From positions 117,501 through 181,500 of the forward strand of contig CALNHX010001912.1 in NCBI GenBank assembly GCA_940337035.1: 64,000 nt of DNA, read 5' to 3'. The position numbers and the translations under genes are program-made. Shown piece after piece: positions 11,201 to 21,978 of the stretch. This DNA is from Agriotes lineatus. Its lineage: Eukaryota; Arthropoda; Insecta; Coleoptera; Elateridae. The notes under the pieces are model-generated. The model was not told the origin of the DNA. It searched no databases and saw nothing but the letters and a program-made list of their open reading frames with translations. How positions within the stretch are numbered: the first letter of the stretch is position 1; each line of letters starts with the position of its first letter.

Positions 11201-14200
11201 GGAAATTTTCTAAAATTGGACAATTGAATTGGAAAGCTTTATCTGTAGAATTAATAGTTTTTCATTTAGATAACTTAATGTTGTTTATATTTACGTAATT
11301 AGTAGAATGTGACGAATATCCCATAGTAAATTTGTAATAATTGTAAAGATGAACTGTTAAAATCCTACAATGTGTAGTAATTTATTTAATTTTTACTTTA
11401 AATTATTCATATTCAGTGGTTACCTTACTTTAGCAAGATGTTAAAACAAAGTTGTTTCCCATATGGCAATTTCATAATTGATTTACCTGTAATATAATGG
11501 AAGTTATTTGTATTTTATTTAGATAACATATTGTTATGAATATTTACTTGAGGTTTTCTATAAAGATGTTATAAGAAATTGTTTTCCAATATGGAATATT
11601 TATCGTATTACATTTTTTTCTGTTAAAATAGTATTTCATTTAGATAACTTATTGTTATTTATATTTCCGTGAAGTGATATAGGTAAACAGTAGGTTGTGT
11701 AAATTCTTGTAATTGTATAAATATGCCCCATATTGGGGGTAGGTTTGAGAAAGTCACCTTTGAACAAGCAATAAATAACGTAGTTTTCAACAGTACATCG
11801 ATAATAAGTTGAATAGAAATATTATTCATTAAACAACAACAAAAAATGATCATAAGAAATGTATTAAACATTTTAAATAATAAAACATTCAATCCATTGA
11901 AATCAACGTTGAATGCTAAGACGGCCATGGTTCTTGAGGTGCCTCCTGCTGTTGCTGAATCAGGGAGCTTCAAAATTATGTCATCACCACTAATATCACT
12001 GGTTTCAGGCGCATCCTGCATAAAAAAATTAACAAATCTTCATTTTTTATCATTCTTCGTTTCAAACATTTAACTGAAATGTTCGAACCATATTTGAATC
12101 TAGGACAATAGGAACAATATCAATGAAGATTCATCGGAAATAAAAGGGCAGGCACAGTTGTTGATGTTCAAAACTTCGGTTTAGAAAAATGTTGAGGTTA
12201 TTTTGTTACGCAGGCTGTATAGGGAAAATTACTCTACAACAATCACACTTGCCAATATAAACACCAGAAGAATTACCAGAATCGTTTCAACCCCTCTATT
12301 TTCTTAGGAAGAAAAGGTTCAAACAACCACCCTGTTAAACATCACTTTTCCAAATTGTGCTAATAATTTATGATACCGACTGTTGTCAGACCTACAGTGC
12401 CTTGATAGAGACAGTGGCGACAATAGGCTCAATTTGCCACAAAATGGCGGCCAATGGCCTACTAACTTTAATAAATTGAACGTTTTTGAATGGTCATGGT
12501 TACACAACGTATAAATAAAATTCGTGGTTATCAGGTTAGGTTTTGCGTCATTTTTTTTTATTTATTTTGGTCCTCAGCCAACAGCCGTTAGGCCAATTAT
12601 AGGCGTTGCTGTACATTTTATGGGAACTTCCAATCCCACTAAGGACTGTCATGATGTTATTATGACTTCCGGGACCAACTATTTCCGTGACAGCCGTATC
12701 ACGAGGCGCCGAGAGAAGCAGCCATGGAACTCCCATCCAAGTTCTGACCAGAAAGAGCGTTGCTTAACTCTGCTGATCGAACGTGGACGCTTGTTCAAGC
12801 TACACCACCCGGCACCATTTTGACACAAACTGACGCAAAATCTAACCTTCTAACCTCGAATTTGACACAAACTGACGCCCAACCTAATCTGCTAACCTCG
12901 ATTTGGTATAAACAAACAAAAGCATCAACAAATTTTGCCTCTTAATGCCTGCCGATTCGAGCGACCAATAAAAAAGAATACACTCTATTGTCGCCACTGT
13001 CTCATATTAAGTCACTGTAGTCAGACCTTAAGACCTGGGCCTATATGGCGGCATCTAGCATCTGCAGTTTGAGTCTTGCAGACGTTGATCTGGCGGGAAA
13101 TTTGAAATTGTTCAAATGTCCCCTGTTCAAATGTGCCCATTTCTCCCCTACTTCCCATTTCAATTTGGTGATATGGGAGCTAGTACAGTCATGAGCAGTC
13201 AAACATATCTTATCTCTCTCCCTTAATAACTACGAACAACAAAGAACATTAATTGTTGTTTGTTGTATAAAAAATTAATATATGTAACAATTTTCGTCAC
13301 TCACCATCAGTTTTCTAGCAGGCGGCATCACTTTTGTTTTGTTGGCTGTTAGGAATTGCTTATAACTCCATTGCATACTTGTAGCTTTCTCTCAGGAAAA
13401 AAGTGATTCATCACATGTTAATAGTGGCTCAAGAAACCCCACTCTTCTCTTTGAAAAACTTCCTCAAAACTTCAATGTTTCGTAATTTATATTCTGGAGT
13501 AAGGGGACGTGGAACCCAGAGAAGACATACTTTTATGTGTCCAAGTTCGACATAAGTAATATTTTCCACACAACTGACTCTACCTGACTTCTCTCTTGAC
13601 TTCAATATCTTCTATTATATGCGGTATTGCAATATTTTCTTTGTTTTACTCTATCAAATGCTTCTTCAAAGTATCAGGCATATGTAGATATCCCAATTCA
13701 CGTCACAGCATTACTGCACCAGAACAAGGACACCAAACAACGCATCCCCTGTGCCAACTCCATTACGAAATCCAAACTAGCTTTCTCCAACTGTACTTTC
13801 CAGTTCGTTGTATATTCTCTTAGGAATAACTTAGGAACATGACTAATCGTACTGTTAGTTCGGCACTTGGTTGATTTATTATTTTATTCAAAAGTGATAG
13901 AAATGAACCTAACCCAGTCCAATGACATGTTTCCTGTATCATGAAGTTGAATAGCTTTAAAAGCGTATCAGTTCCATTTTCTCCTATAATTTTGATTATT
14001 TTATTCGTAGAGATTTCAACCAATCAAAAGTCTGGATTTAGTTAAGTTATCTTGTATAATTTCGATTATACAAAATCGATTATACTATAGTAACTTCACT
14101 AGGCAACGCAATACATAACTTTTGTCAAGTTGATGTTGTTTTCATGGAGATGACTTTCAGCTAGGTTAATTCAAACAAATCGAGCTGCTAATAAAATATT

Positions 14201-17200
14201 TATTTGTTCCTAATATTAAAATTTACTCACAAAATAATCAAATCGAATACAATGCGTACTTCGAACAGGTTATACGTCTCAAACTTCCTGCACAATAACA
14301 AATCGTGTCAGTTTGACAGAATAATCCTCCCGCTGACGCGGTCGGACTATTTAACCTGTCAAACTGACACTCTTTTATTATTGTGCAACAAGTTATCGAC
14401 ATATAACCCGATAATATCGAAGTACTTATAGTATTACTTCTGATAATTTCCGTTGATTTCTCGTCTGCTCCAGGCATTTTTTCATGCTTTGCTATTTTTA
14501 TTTTTCTCTACTTATTTGCTTGTGATGATAGGTGGTACTGATTTTGCACTGTTCATCTGGCGATTTGTATTTTGACCATCGAGAAACAATTCCGTCATGT
14601 ATTCTTCCCATACTTTGAGTTTCTCATCAAAATTCATAAAAATCTGGCCATTTTTATTATTAATATTTTCAATTGCTATATATTTCTTAGTGTCAGGCAC
14701 CTCCTAGCTTCTTCTGTAGGTGGAAAGGTCGTATTTCTACACGCACCTTTATATTTCTTCAGACTGTTTTATTATACTCACCCTTTGCTTGCTTGACTTT
14801 CCTCCTTATCACCTCTGAATATATCTTTTTGTGTTCACTTTTATTTAAGTTCTTACACTCTGTTCGTAAGTCAAGAATTTGTATAATCTTATCGGTCATC
14901 TATTTTTGTTTCTTTTCAGATTTGCTGCTTTCAAGTTCGTATGAATTACTTTCGTTCTCATCCCGTGTTCTTCAAGTTTATCTGGTCCACTTGATAATGC
15001 TCTTAATATATCATTTTAGTTTTGTGTCCATTTATCAAGGATATCTGCATTTGCTATTTTACATCTGTTCGGGTGTGAGAGCGAGGATACGGAAGCTCTA
15101 ACCTTCCGCCTTGCAGGCCAAGCTCCTTCATGGGGTATTAGTGCCTCACCAATAATAATAATAATATTTTGAAAAGTCTTTTCCCTTGTTGGCTTCCTTC
15201 GCTTTTTAATAGATAGCCTTAGCACAAAAATGTAATCTTGAGCTTGTCTACTTGGTTTCTTGCCTGATTATTTTTTCTATCACTCTGGAGTAAATTGTTT
15301 GTGTTATTTGTGAGAGCAAATTGCTTGGTGATTTGCACACTACGTTGTTTTTCCCTTTTTATGTATGGATTATAATATTCCTCTCCAATTCTTTTGATAT
15401 TCTTAGGGTATTCCAAGCAAAGTGGAGTATTTTTTTTTAATTATTCATCACGGTGAGAAACCAATTAATTAAATCGATAAACGGGCGATGTCTTCACCAC
15501 AAATTCAATATTCAGCTTGTGGATAAAACGTCCTTTATTTATGTATTGTTATTGACTAGTTTTGGTCCTCCATATTTAAGCAATTCGGGGCATATTAAAT
15601 TACTTCCTGCTGCACTTCCAGTCTTTCGTTTAATGGCTTTCTCTATTTCTTTATCAATTATTAAACTTCCTGGTTCTAGCTCCTCCGTTTTTCTTCATTT
15701 GCTTCATTATTATCTTCTGGTCCTGGTAATTTTTATTCTCTAAATTTATTCTCCATAGTACGTTTTCCAAGTATTTGGTATTTCAATTCTATATTATACT
15801 AAAATGTTTTCCATATTTCTGGCACTTCCGATACTTCTTCTTCGAATGTTATTTTGTGTATATTTTTATACTTGACTATGTGTTTCCTAGAAGTGCTTGC
15901 TTTCCTATACGAAACTCAAGTATTCTACCTTAGTTTTCATTTACAACTTCCTTCCTATTGTATTTACCCATTATCTCACGTCCTCTGTGGTGGTCTCTTT
16001 CTATTCTGAAATTTCAGTCTCCTTTTATTAATGTACGTCTACTTGCTATTCCAGTAGTAAGCTGATTGCAGAATAATACCTTTTCCATTATAGCCTCATT
16101 TTCCGTTGGTGCATATATCTGGATTACTGTTAACTTGTTTCTCTCTAAACATGTTCTTATGATGCGTGGGCTGATTGCTTTCCACTTGGTTACTTTTTCA
16201 TCTACTTCTTAAGTTATTATAATTTTCACCCCCATTTTTTCTTAGTCTCCTTAGTATCTTAATACCTGTCCCGAATCCAACGTCATCTCTCCATTTTCTT
16301 TCTTCATTGTCTCACTTATTCCCAGTAATGAGGTCCTTTTACATGCTAGTGGGCCCCTTACATCCAGGTTTAGCATACAGTACTGCATTACTGTAACTTG
16401 TGCTAGTAATTGTTATAGGTACTATTTCATATGATACAGCTGTAGGTAGCTGATTTCCATGTGTAGGAAATTTGATGTAAGTATTTATGGCATTCGCATA
16501 GTTTTTGCTTTTATGAGTTTTGATGCTTACCTGATTTTCCTCCTTATCTCTGAACATATCTTTTTGTATTCACTTCTTATACTGTCCATCAATTTGACAT
16601 TCTCATCAGTCATTCATTTTTGTTTCTCATCAGATGTTTCCACTTTGAATTTCGTGTGTAACGGTTGTAAGGGAGTCAGTTTCGTTCAATTCCGATGTCC
16701 TTTTGTCATTTCAGTTTTGCGAGACTTTTTAATGGATATTCGCATATTTTCGCTTTCCGTAGCTTCTTCAATTTCAGGCATCCTACCCTTGTTACAAATA
16801 GTCAGATGGTAGCTACATTAACTCTAGAGTAGGTCCTAGGATACAGTACCTACCCCATTTCTGTATCTTTTACTAGTAATTGTAATATAGTAATTAATTT
16901 GATTTTGCATGATGGTACTTCTGCAGGTGATTTCCATGTGTTCAAGCAGCGACACTTATGATGTTTGGCAAAGTGTTAATGATGGCAAGTATTTTGCAAG
17001 ACAGAAGTGCGAAAACATCTTTTCTTTCATTATATACAACAAAGTTATATTCACTAATGATGTTTTCTTCCTTCCCTTGTCAACGTTTGTATTTAGGTCA
17101 CCAATGAGCATATTTATATCACCCTTCTTTACCTACTGGATGACTTCTTTGAGATGTCTGTAGAAAAGTTCAATTATTTCTTCATCAGAATCAGAAGTTG

Positions 17201-20200
17201 GGAACATATTTGAATGATATTTAAGTGAGCCATCATTATTCTTCTGAGTGTCAAATAACAAATGATTACTAGATACTCCAAAAAATAATTGCATATCATA
17301 ATTAGCTTAGATTTTAATTCTAAATTTCTAACGCTACATTCTCCTGAATTTAACTTTAGTCCTGGTAATTAGTTCTGGTCATTTACGACTTTCATTAATT
17401 TCGGAGGGGCACAAACGTTTATTAAATTTTCTACCACGAGTAGCACAAATCGGAGAAATGTGTTCACTCAACTCAATTATATATACTCAGGAAAACACAA
17501 AATAACTACCATAAATATATTGTAGTTAGCTACTAGTACAAATTAAATCGTAGTTTGAAATTAAATTAATTGTATATTAATAAAATAACAATTTCTTCTG
17601 GGGGGTCGTGTTTCGTTACTTTTCGGGGAACGGCAACCCATCTAGCCAGTCTGTATGGAAGGGGAATGCATCTGGCGTTGCCCCAAGGGTAGCAGGTATT
17701 TACGGAAGGCGCCAAGTATAGATTTTGGGGCCACTGTAGGACGGATGTCCACAAAGCGGGACCTAGCCCTGCCGAATGTTGTTTACATTTGCCAGACTGT
17801 AAATTTGTGCACCAATTAAATCGATCTAGCTGATACCTGAAGTGCTAAGGGTTGATGCGGCTTGTGGTCGTGTCAGGGCGAACAGCGTGCTGCTCCCGGA
17901 GTATCGACTCCGCGGAATAATTGTCCGAGCTGCATTCGCTAATTTCAACAGACGGCGAAATTTGACAGTTCAGCGAGTTGCTAGCAAAGATGATAAGAGA
18001 AAGGTTAACCTTATCACATGCTATAATCTAGGCCCGGTTGTGTCATCGTTGTTAAGAGACAGGCAAACCATATCACATGTTAGCATTGATGTCCGGTTAG
18101 GTTGGCGATATTAGGAAACAGGCAAACCTTATCACATGCTAAAATTAGGAGAGGATATAAGGAAGAGAAGCCTAAGGACTCAAGTTTCTTGAAATAGTCG
18201 AGAAACCTGCTTTTATATCTTTTGCGCCGTGTTATCAAAGTAGCCACTTTGTTTCTTTAGATGGGACGTATCCATGCCGTAGCACGGGGGTTAACGCTTC
18301 GTATCGCTGCGCATAGCGGGCACGAATTCGCTATCACTAGTTCGAGCGCTGGATAGATGCAACATCTGATAACGCCTAAATTAGCGATACAAAAATTAAA
18401 TACATTGTTTAATGCTCATTTTATAAATTTCTGCAGATGCTAGCATTACAAGTTCAGATTCATATCTCACTACTTTCACAACACTGTGTTACTGATGAAT
18501 ATTTGTTACAGAAAATTCTGAGCTACTACTATTAATACATTTAAAATTTAATCAATTGGAATGATATTTTTGATACTCAACAATTTATGTTATTTATGAA
18601 CTTCTCGTATTCCAATAAAAACAATCTCTTCCGGTAAAAACATCTTGTATAATTTATTTTTGTTATTAATTATACTCACCAATAAAGGCTTTTCCACATT
18701 TTTTTATCCTTACAACTTAATGCAACAAATAAGCAATTCTTCAAATTGTTAATAAAAAAATCAAGTAAAAAATATATAAAATAATTCTAATTCATGTTGC
18801 AGATGACCAGTATCTTGTAACTATTTTGCGTTTTTCTAAACACGACCTAGAGAGGGCCAAACAAAAAATTATCGCCATATCAACACTAAGATCCAAGTAT
18901 TCGTATCTGTATTGCAACAGAGATCCTCTTTTACCAGAGTTTCAACAACTACTACATGCAGGGTAAGTCTTTCTTCGCTGTTTAGATAACAATGACTATA
19001 AGAAACAATTGCAGAATCGTCTTGCCATTGTCGAAAACCAAAGATCCAGCATCATATAAAATCATCTTAGCTCGTTCTAGCTTCGATGCCTCTGCAGCAA
19101 AGCCTAAAGCGCTGGGACAACTCGTGCTGATGATTAAAGATATTTTATTGCTTGAAGATGACAATTACAGTGTTATCGGTGATAAATTACTGCTAGATTG
19201 CCGAGAGACTAGTATACACCATATGAAGCTGATAGAGTTTGGTCTTTTGAAAGCATTACAAAAAGTGACGTTTGATGCTTACCCTTCATATCCTTTGGGA
19301 ACAGTCATCATGAATGCTCCCAAATTGTTCGACATAACTTACAATAAAGTTCTTAAACATGTAATACCTTTACAACACCAAAAACAGGTTAGTATATATT
19401 TAAGATGATGCTTATTCTAAACTAATTGAGTATGTCATTTGTTGTTTTGTCAAACAGATATGATTGATAACGTCTGATAGGTATTTGAAAACTACTTTTT
19501 TTTAATTACAGAATCAGTATAGCTATAGATTAAGAAGTTAGCAGAAGTGACTGTTTTGTTCTTAATTGAAGATAAATATTTTTCTTATATGTCTATTCAA
19601 TATAAATTTATTTTGCATTAAACATATTTTGTCGTTAGCTATAAAATGCCCCCTAAAAGATATTTGCGTTTATTAGGTACTGATCTTAGCTATGGCCATA
19701 TGTTTCAAAGTACTACCAGAGTTTTGCCAAGACTAAGGAGTTCTAACACTAACAAACACCTTTTACCTGAAAATGTCAAGAAAGTCTAACTTTCAAGGCT
19801 ATTTTGAGTCTAGAAAGTCAACCATTTAGTTAGTACAGTAATATTTTTACCTGACTGCTATTACTGTAGAAGTTTTCTAAAAACCTAATATTCTTTAACA
19901 GACCTAATCACTAGTTTTTTAAACGACTGTCAAAATGACATTTTCAAAACCTCTAGGTTATGAAGCGGTTTTATGCTTTAGTTTGACTTTATTAGCATTT
20001 TCAAGTAAAATTTCATACAAACCATGTAATGAAAGTTATTCTACTGGACTCGACAATAGGCTTTCTTCGCCGAGTAAAAGATAACTTTTATTACTTGATA
20101 TGTAAATAACATAGGACCTACAGTTATGTATCTCTTCCGAGAGATGACATTCTATAGAGGTTTTTATCAACATTTTTAATTTTTAAAAACGTCACTGGGC

Positions 20201-20966
20201 TCAGAGATTAATCTCGCAATCAGTAGTCAGGATATTTAACCCCTGAGTCACCAAACCCGCCAAAAAATATATTTAAATTTAATTGAAGTCACAAAATAAA
20301 GTGACATGATAAGGATGTTCAAATTACTTGATTCTCTATTCTGGATCCAGTTGTACATATGAATAGACCAATATTCATAATACTTGTATTTTTTCGAGAC
20401 ATGCCATAAAATTTATGATATTTACAAAAAAATCTGAAACTAATTATACGATATAATTGTATATAAGTAAACCAGGCAATTAACGCGAGAGTATGAGCTT
20501 TTCGCCTTAAAAATAGGCAACCCAAAATACTTACCCCAAGATGCTACGACCAAAGAGTATGTAGTTTACTACCTTCAATTTGAAATAGAGGCGTAGGAGA
20601 ATCTCAGATACTTTCACTGTCAATTGAGTTTACTGTTTAAATGTACTTACTGCTTACGAAATCAGAACATTTTTGTCAAATGTGAAGATTACATTAAATA
20701 CTTATTTTTAATATTTCCAGGTACAGATTTATAGTGATACCCCCCCAGAGCTGTACAATACCGTACCCCTTTCGATACTTCCTGAAGAATATGGAGGCAA
20801 CGGTGGTACCATTGCAGAATTGATAGGTGAGACTACTTTTTTTACCTGGTGACAATGCTGATTTGAACTTTTAGCTCACTGGAAGAAAAAGATTGAAAGT
20901 TATCGAGATTGGTTTTTGGAGGACGAGCAATACATTGCCACAAAAGAAAAACCAAAAAGACATTAA
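8060..20966 (+). CDS. CRAL-TRIO domain protein (alpha-tocopherol-transfer/clavesin-like), five exons
   Basis: Exons 8060-8201, 18803-18962, 19015-19387, 20721-20826 and 20875-20966 join in phase to 873 nt, giving 290 residues plus stop. All junctions are GT-AG. Residues 1-75 carry the CRAL-TRIO N-terminal helical region, with the family-typical stretch RTNDQYLVTILRFSK across the exon 1/2 junction. Residues about 100-245 are the lipid-binding CRAL-TRIO fold, including NAPKLFDITYNKVLK, then the C-terminal signature ILPEEYGGNGG and the tail SYRDWFLEDEQY. Length is normal for the insect family of cytosolic carriers of hydrophobic ligands (retinoids, tocopherol, phosphoinositides in studied members); the ligand here is unknown. 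I chose the ATG at 8060 (context ACAAAATG, followed by the usual IRPLNKELQ start) over the in-frame ATG at 8036. A possible ATTAAA poly(A) signal lies at 21066. Intron lengths are 10601, 52, 1333 and 48 bp. The family assignment is firm; the ligand and orthology are not. Confidence 0.93.
8257..8478. mobile_element. MITE of Tc1/mariner type, 222 bp, TA target
   Basis: Inverted ends begin CAGTCGCG and run about 55 bp, including GCGGGACAC/ACGGGACAC and CCTAATTCTCAAAATG; the complement lies at 8424-8478. TA dinucleotides flank at 8255-8256 and 8479-8480. It sits in intron 1 of the CRAL-TRIO gene, 55 bp after the exon 1 donor. Confidence 0.88.
9403..10080. repeat. Two adjacent copies of the dispersed repeat found at 6000-6330
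   Basis: Copy 1 (9403-9660) and copy 2 (9665-10080) share TCATGAATTTGCA-type starts, ACTTGTTGTACATGCAG, TAGTCGAAAAG and TTTTTCGTTAAAAAAGACG. Copy 2 carries an extra segment of about 110 bp at 9812-9922 (CTCTTATTGTAAGCCAGTGG to GCCTTGCACTC) that the other copies lack, a secondary insertion. Confidence 0.75.
10624..10809. mobile_element. MITE, 186 bp, TA-flanked
   Basis: Arms ACGGGTGTTCATAAACAGTC and, as complement of the right end, ACGGGTGTCCAAAAACAGTC, both continuing GTCATCCCAGT; about 31 bp with 2-3 mismatches. TA at 10622-10623 and 10810-10811. Internal 120 bp non-coding. Confidence 0.8.
10812..12394. other. AT-rich non-coding stretch in intron 1
   Basis: Contains loosely repeated segments (AGATAACTTATTGTTATTTATATTT near 11270, 11520 and 11640), suggesting old local duplications of about 120-250 bp. 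A GGGGGTAGGTTTGAGAAAGT motif at 11733 resembles the termini of the enclosing element. Confidence 0.4.
12395..13017. mobile_element. Tc1/mariner-type element, 623 bp, carrying a SINE
   Basis: Inverted ends CAGTGCCTTGATAGAGACAG and, from the right, CAGTGACTTAATATGAGACA continue into TGGCGACAATAG on both sides, with TA at 12393-12394 and 13018-13019. Internally it holds a 5S-derived SINE on the minus strand and a 43-bp direct duplication (TTTGACACAAACTGACGC at 12819 and 12862). Confidence 0.8.
12551..12790 (-). repeat. SINE with a 5S rRNA-derived head
   Basis: On the minus strand the head holds AGTTAAGCAACGCTC (5S box A region) and GGTCAGAACTTGGATGGGAG (box C region), 12732-12770. The body follows (GGTCCCGGAAGTCATAATAA), and the 3' end is A-rich (AAATAAATAAAAAAAAA at 12551). 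The layout of 5S promoter, body and A-rich tail fits a SINE3-type element and not a functional 5S gene. Confidence 0.65.
13310..13590 (-). pseudogene. Mariner transposase remnant
   Basis: The minus strand shows KVCLLWVPRPLTPEYKLRN, matching the mariner motif WVPxxLTPE that precedes the catalytic region, then across frameshifts LLTCDES (where mariners have VTGDE), MQWSYKQFLTANKTKV and MPPARK. About 90 codons survive with several stops. Confidence 0.6.
14233..14457. mobile_element. Long-armed hairpin MITE inside the LINE
   Basis: Arms of about 90 bp fold on each other: GTACTTCGA, GGTTATA.GTC, TGCACAATAA.AAA and TGTCAGTTTGACAG occur on the left and in complement on the right, around a centre CCTCCCGCTGACGCGG. 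It interrupts LINE-derived sequence between the RT fragment and the linker. Target duplication not clear. Confidence 0.7.
15060..15168 (+). repeat. SINE or LINE 3'-tail fragment with (AAT)n end
   Basis: TTGCAGGCCAAGCTCCTTCA followed by TGGGGTATTAGTGCCTCACC and (AATA)n. The same string recurs at 53845-53890 with few changes, so this is a dispersed repeat. Its microsatellite tail points to target-primed integration. Confidence 0.6.
17570..17765 (-). repeat. GC-rich unidentified insert
   Basis: A sharp rise in GC over about 190 bp in AT-rich surroundings. The minus strand has a 62-codon open frame (LARWVAVPRKVTKHDPPEE) and ends in AAATTGTTATTTTATTAATA, which looks like an element 3' end. No family recognised. 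Confidence 0.3.
18000..18150. repeat. Short tandem repeat, three units of about 59 bp
   Basis: AACC(T/A)TATCACATG(C/T)TA recurs at 18008, 18068 and 18126, with GACAGGCAAACC or AACAGGCAAACC before the later copies and a CCGGTT box between. It overlaps the end of a 90-codon frame starting 17842 that shows no domain. Confidence 0.6.
18274..18352 (+). repeat. tRNA-like SINE head (weak)
   Basis: TAGCACGGGGGTTAACGC resembles a Pol III box A region and AGTTCGAGCGC a box B, 59 bp apart. The cloverleaf does not fold convincingly, so it is not a functional tRNA gene; a tRNA-derived SINE is possible. Confidence 0.3.
18803..19387 (+). CDS. CRAL-TRIO gene, exons 2 and 3 with a 52-bp intron
   Basis: Exon 2 (18803-18962) follows the acceptor TGTTGCAG and ends GCAGG|GTAAGT. 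Exon 3 (19015-19387) follows AATTGCAG and ends CAG|GTTAGT. Together they code for the end of the CRAL-TRIO N region and most of the lipid-binding lobe (residues 48-225). The tiny intron between them (18963-19014) contains in-frame readable sequence, so a naive ORF search starts the second exon too early. Confidence 0.9.
19388..20720 (+). other. Intron 3 of the CRAL-TRIO gene
   Basis: 1333 bp, AT-rich, GTTAGT donor and TTTCCAG acceptor. I see no mobile element termini or coding sequence in it. Confidence 0.7.
20721..20966 (+). CDS. CRAL-TRIO gene, exons 4 and 5 with a 48-bp intron
   Basis: Exon 4 (20721-20826) follows ATTTCCAG and codes VQIYSDTPPELY through GGTIAELI. Exon 5 (20875-20966) follows CTTTTAG and codes AHWKKKIESYRDW to the TAA stop. 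Both match the end of the CRAL-TRIO fold and its C-terminal helix. Neither is long enough to stand out as an open frame alone; they were found by phase and family pattern. Confidence 0.88.
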
Positions 20967-21520
20967 TGAGATTAGAATTAAAATAACTATTGTATAGTTT
21001 GTAGCTAAATATATTATTATCATTAATTTAACTGTGACGATGGTGTTATTAGATAAGTTACGAAAATTAAAGCAAACTTGAATAATTTTATATTATATTA
21101 GTACCCTTTCTGTTCGGTGAACGATGTATAGTCCACTAAATGATTTTACAAATTACCTATCACCCTGTTGCATCTTTTATTATTTCAAATAGAATTTTAC
21201 CTGTTTTAAAAGAGTATTGGATTGAGATTTTGAAATAGGTACATTTGTCGTAGACGAATTAAAAAATGTGGCTTATCGCAAAAAATATTGAACTATAGAT
21301 AAAGAGGCTGGCTCAGAAATTACATAACACTTTTATGTCGAAGTCCTTGCTAATAAAACATAACGATGTAGTAATGCATAATAGAATTTATCCAACACCT
21401 CCTTCTTATAAGGCTATTACTAGATTGATGTTAGACCTCTAAAATGGCCCATAACCTATTAGTGAGGTAAATCATCACCCACTAGTGAGATAAAAACCAT
21501 GTCATTCACTACTGTATTGT
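20967..21520. other. 3' flank of the CRAL-TRIO gene, no further gene
   Basis: Contains a possible ATTAAA poly(A) signal at 21066. A segment at 21238-21275 (ACATTTGTCGTAGACGAATT) recurs in inverse orientation at 30230-30262, so it is a dispersed repeat. Confidence 0.45.
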
Positions 21521-21522
21521 TG

Positions 21523-21660
21523 GTAGCACTGTCAAGCTATGTCAAATTCCAGATTTACAGGTTAAGTTTTGCGTCAGCCCGTGTCAACTAACAAACAAAA
21601 CCTAACCTACTACCCTCGAATTTGACATAGGCTGGCGATACACTTCAGTACTGCCAAACG
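21523..21660. repeat. Small foldback repeat
   Basis: Outer arms GTTGGTAGCACTG and CAGTACTGCCAAAC, inner arms TATGTCAAATTC and GAATTTGACATAGG face each other around a region similar to 12530-12545 and 12840-12900 (GGTTAAGTTTTGCGTCA; AACCTAACCT). Likely a relative of the element at 12395. Confidence 0.45.
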
Positions 21661-21790
21661 TATAACACGAATCACAGGCAAATCTAATTATGAATTTATT
21701 TGAACTTTCGGTAGGTACTTTCTAATTTGTCACTATGACTTTTCACAGCTCGCAATACAAAATTTATAGTTTTTAGATATTTATTGAGTT

Positions 21791-21933
21791 GTTGGATAAA
21801 ATTCTGTGTGTTATTAAAAATAACTCACTTGTGAAGTTACCCCTCTCGGCCTAGTGACCTCGAGGGCTCAACTTTTCTCTCACGGGTTATTTGTAATATA
21901 ACACACTTACACCATAAACAACTATTATCCAAC
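21791..21933. repeat. Foldback element, copy 1 (uninterrupted)
   Basis: GTTGGATAA and TTATCCAAC form the ends; internal arms TGTGTTATTA and TAATATAACACA also pair. Its right half CACTTACACCATAAACAACT is the empty-site version of the sequence around the insertion at 22085-22993. Confidence 0.7.
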
Positions 21934-21978
21934 ACCTCCTTATTATCACGCTATAACTACTACTAAATTTATTGATTT

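Larger units (their letters stand above)
10446..13148. mobile_element. Probable TA-target DNA element with GGGGAG termini
   Basis: The left end (GGGGAGGAGAGGACACCTTT) and the complement of the right end (GGGGAGAAATGGGCACATTT) match at about 20 of 25 positions, both running on into GAACA. TA flanks at 10444-10445 and 13149-13150. Two smaller TA-flanked elements (10624-10809 and 12395-13017) lie inside. A minus-strand exon-like stretch at 11890-12015 (acceptor TTATGCAG, then DAPETSDISGDDIILKLPD and TAGGTSRTMAVLAF) may be the end of its old transposase. The class is undetermined. Confidence 0.45.
13590..17235 (-). pseudogene. Decayed LINE (two overlapping copies or a duplicated 5' half)
   Basis: Read on the minus strand: EN motif MLIGDLNTNVDKGRKKT at 17060-17150; a linker fragment CSEIRRKIR near 16550; a second EN piece VIQIYAPTENEAIMEKVLF at 16070-16140 and D.NFRIERDHHRGREIMGKY near 15980; linker KIIQILDLRTECKNLNKSEH near 14830-14890 and KLKVWEEYMTELFLDG at 14570-14640; RT piece RIYNELESTVGES.FGFRNG then GTGDALFG at 13700-13820. 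A repeated flank (TACAGTA...TTTCCATGTGT at 16377 and 16845) supports two related copies. Many stops and frameshifts. It is related in design to the LINE at 2.0-4.0 kb. Confidence 0.7.
8202..18802 (+). other. Intron 1 of the CRAL-TRIO gene, a transposon-filled 10.6-kb intron
   Basis: Bounded by donor GTAAGT at 8202 and acceptor TTGCAG at 18802. The other introns are 48, 52 and 1333 bp, so nearly all of the excess can be explained by the elements listed inside it. 8481-9400 and 13018-13300 show nothing recognisable. Confidence 0.85.

Noticed and set aside
11659..12021. 120-codon minus-strand gene
   Set aside because: Only the first 45 or so codons look protein-like, behind an acceptor-type site; the rest is AT-rich noise. 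Kept only as a possible transposase exon of the enclosing element.
12524..12823. 99-codon plus-strand protein
   Set aside because: It reads through the antisense of a 5S-derived SINE and across an element boundary; not a gene.
18274..18352. Functional tRNA gene
   Set aside because: Box-like motifs are present but spacing is long and no proper acceptor, D-arm and anticodon stems can be drawn.
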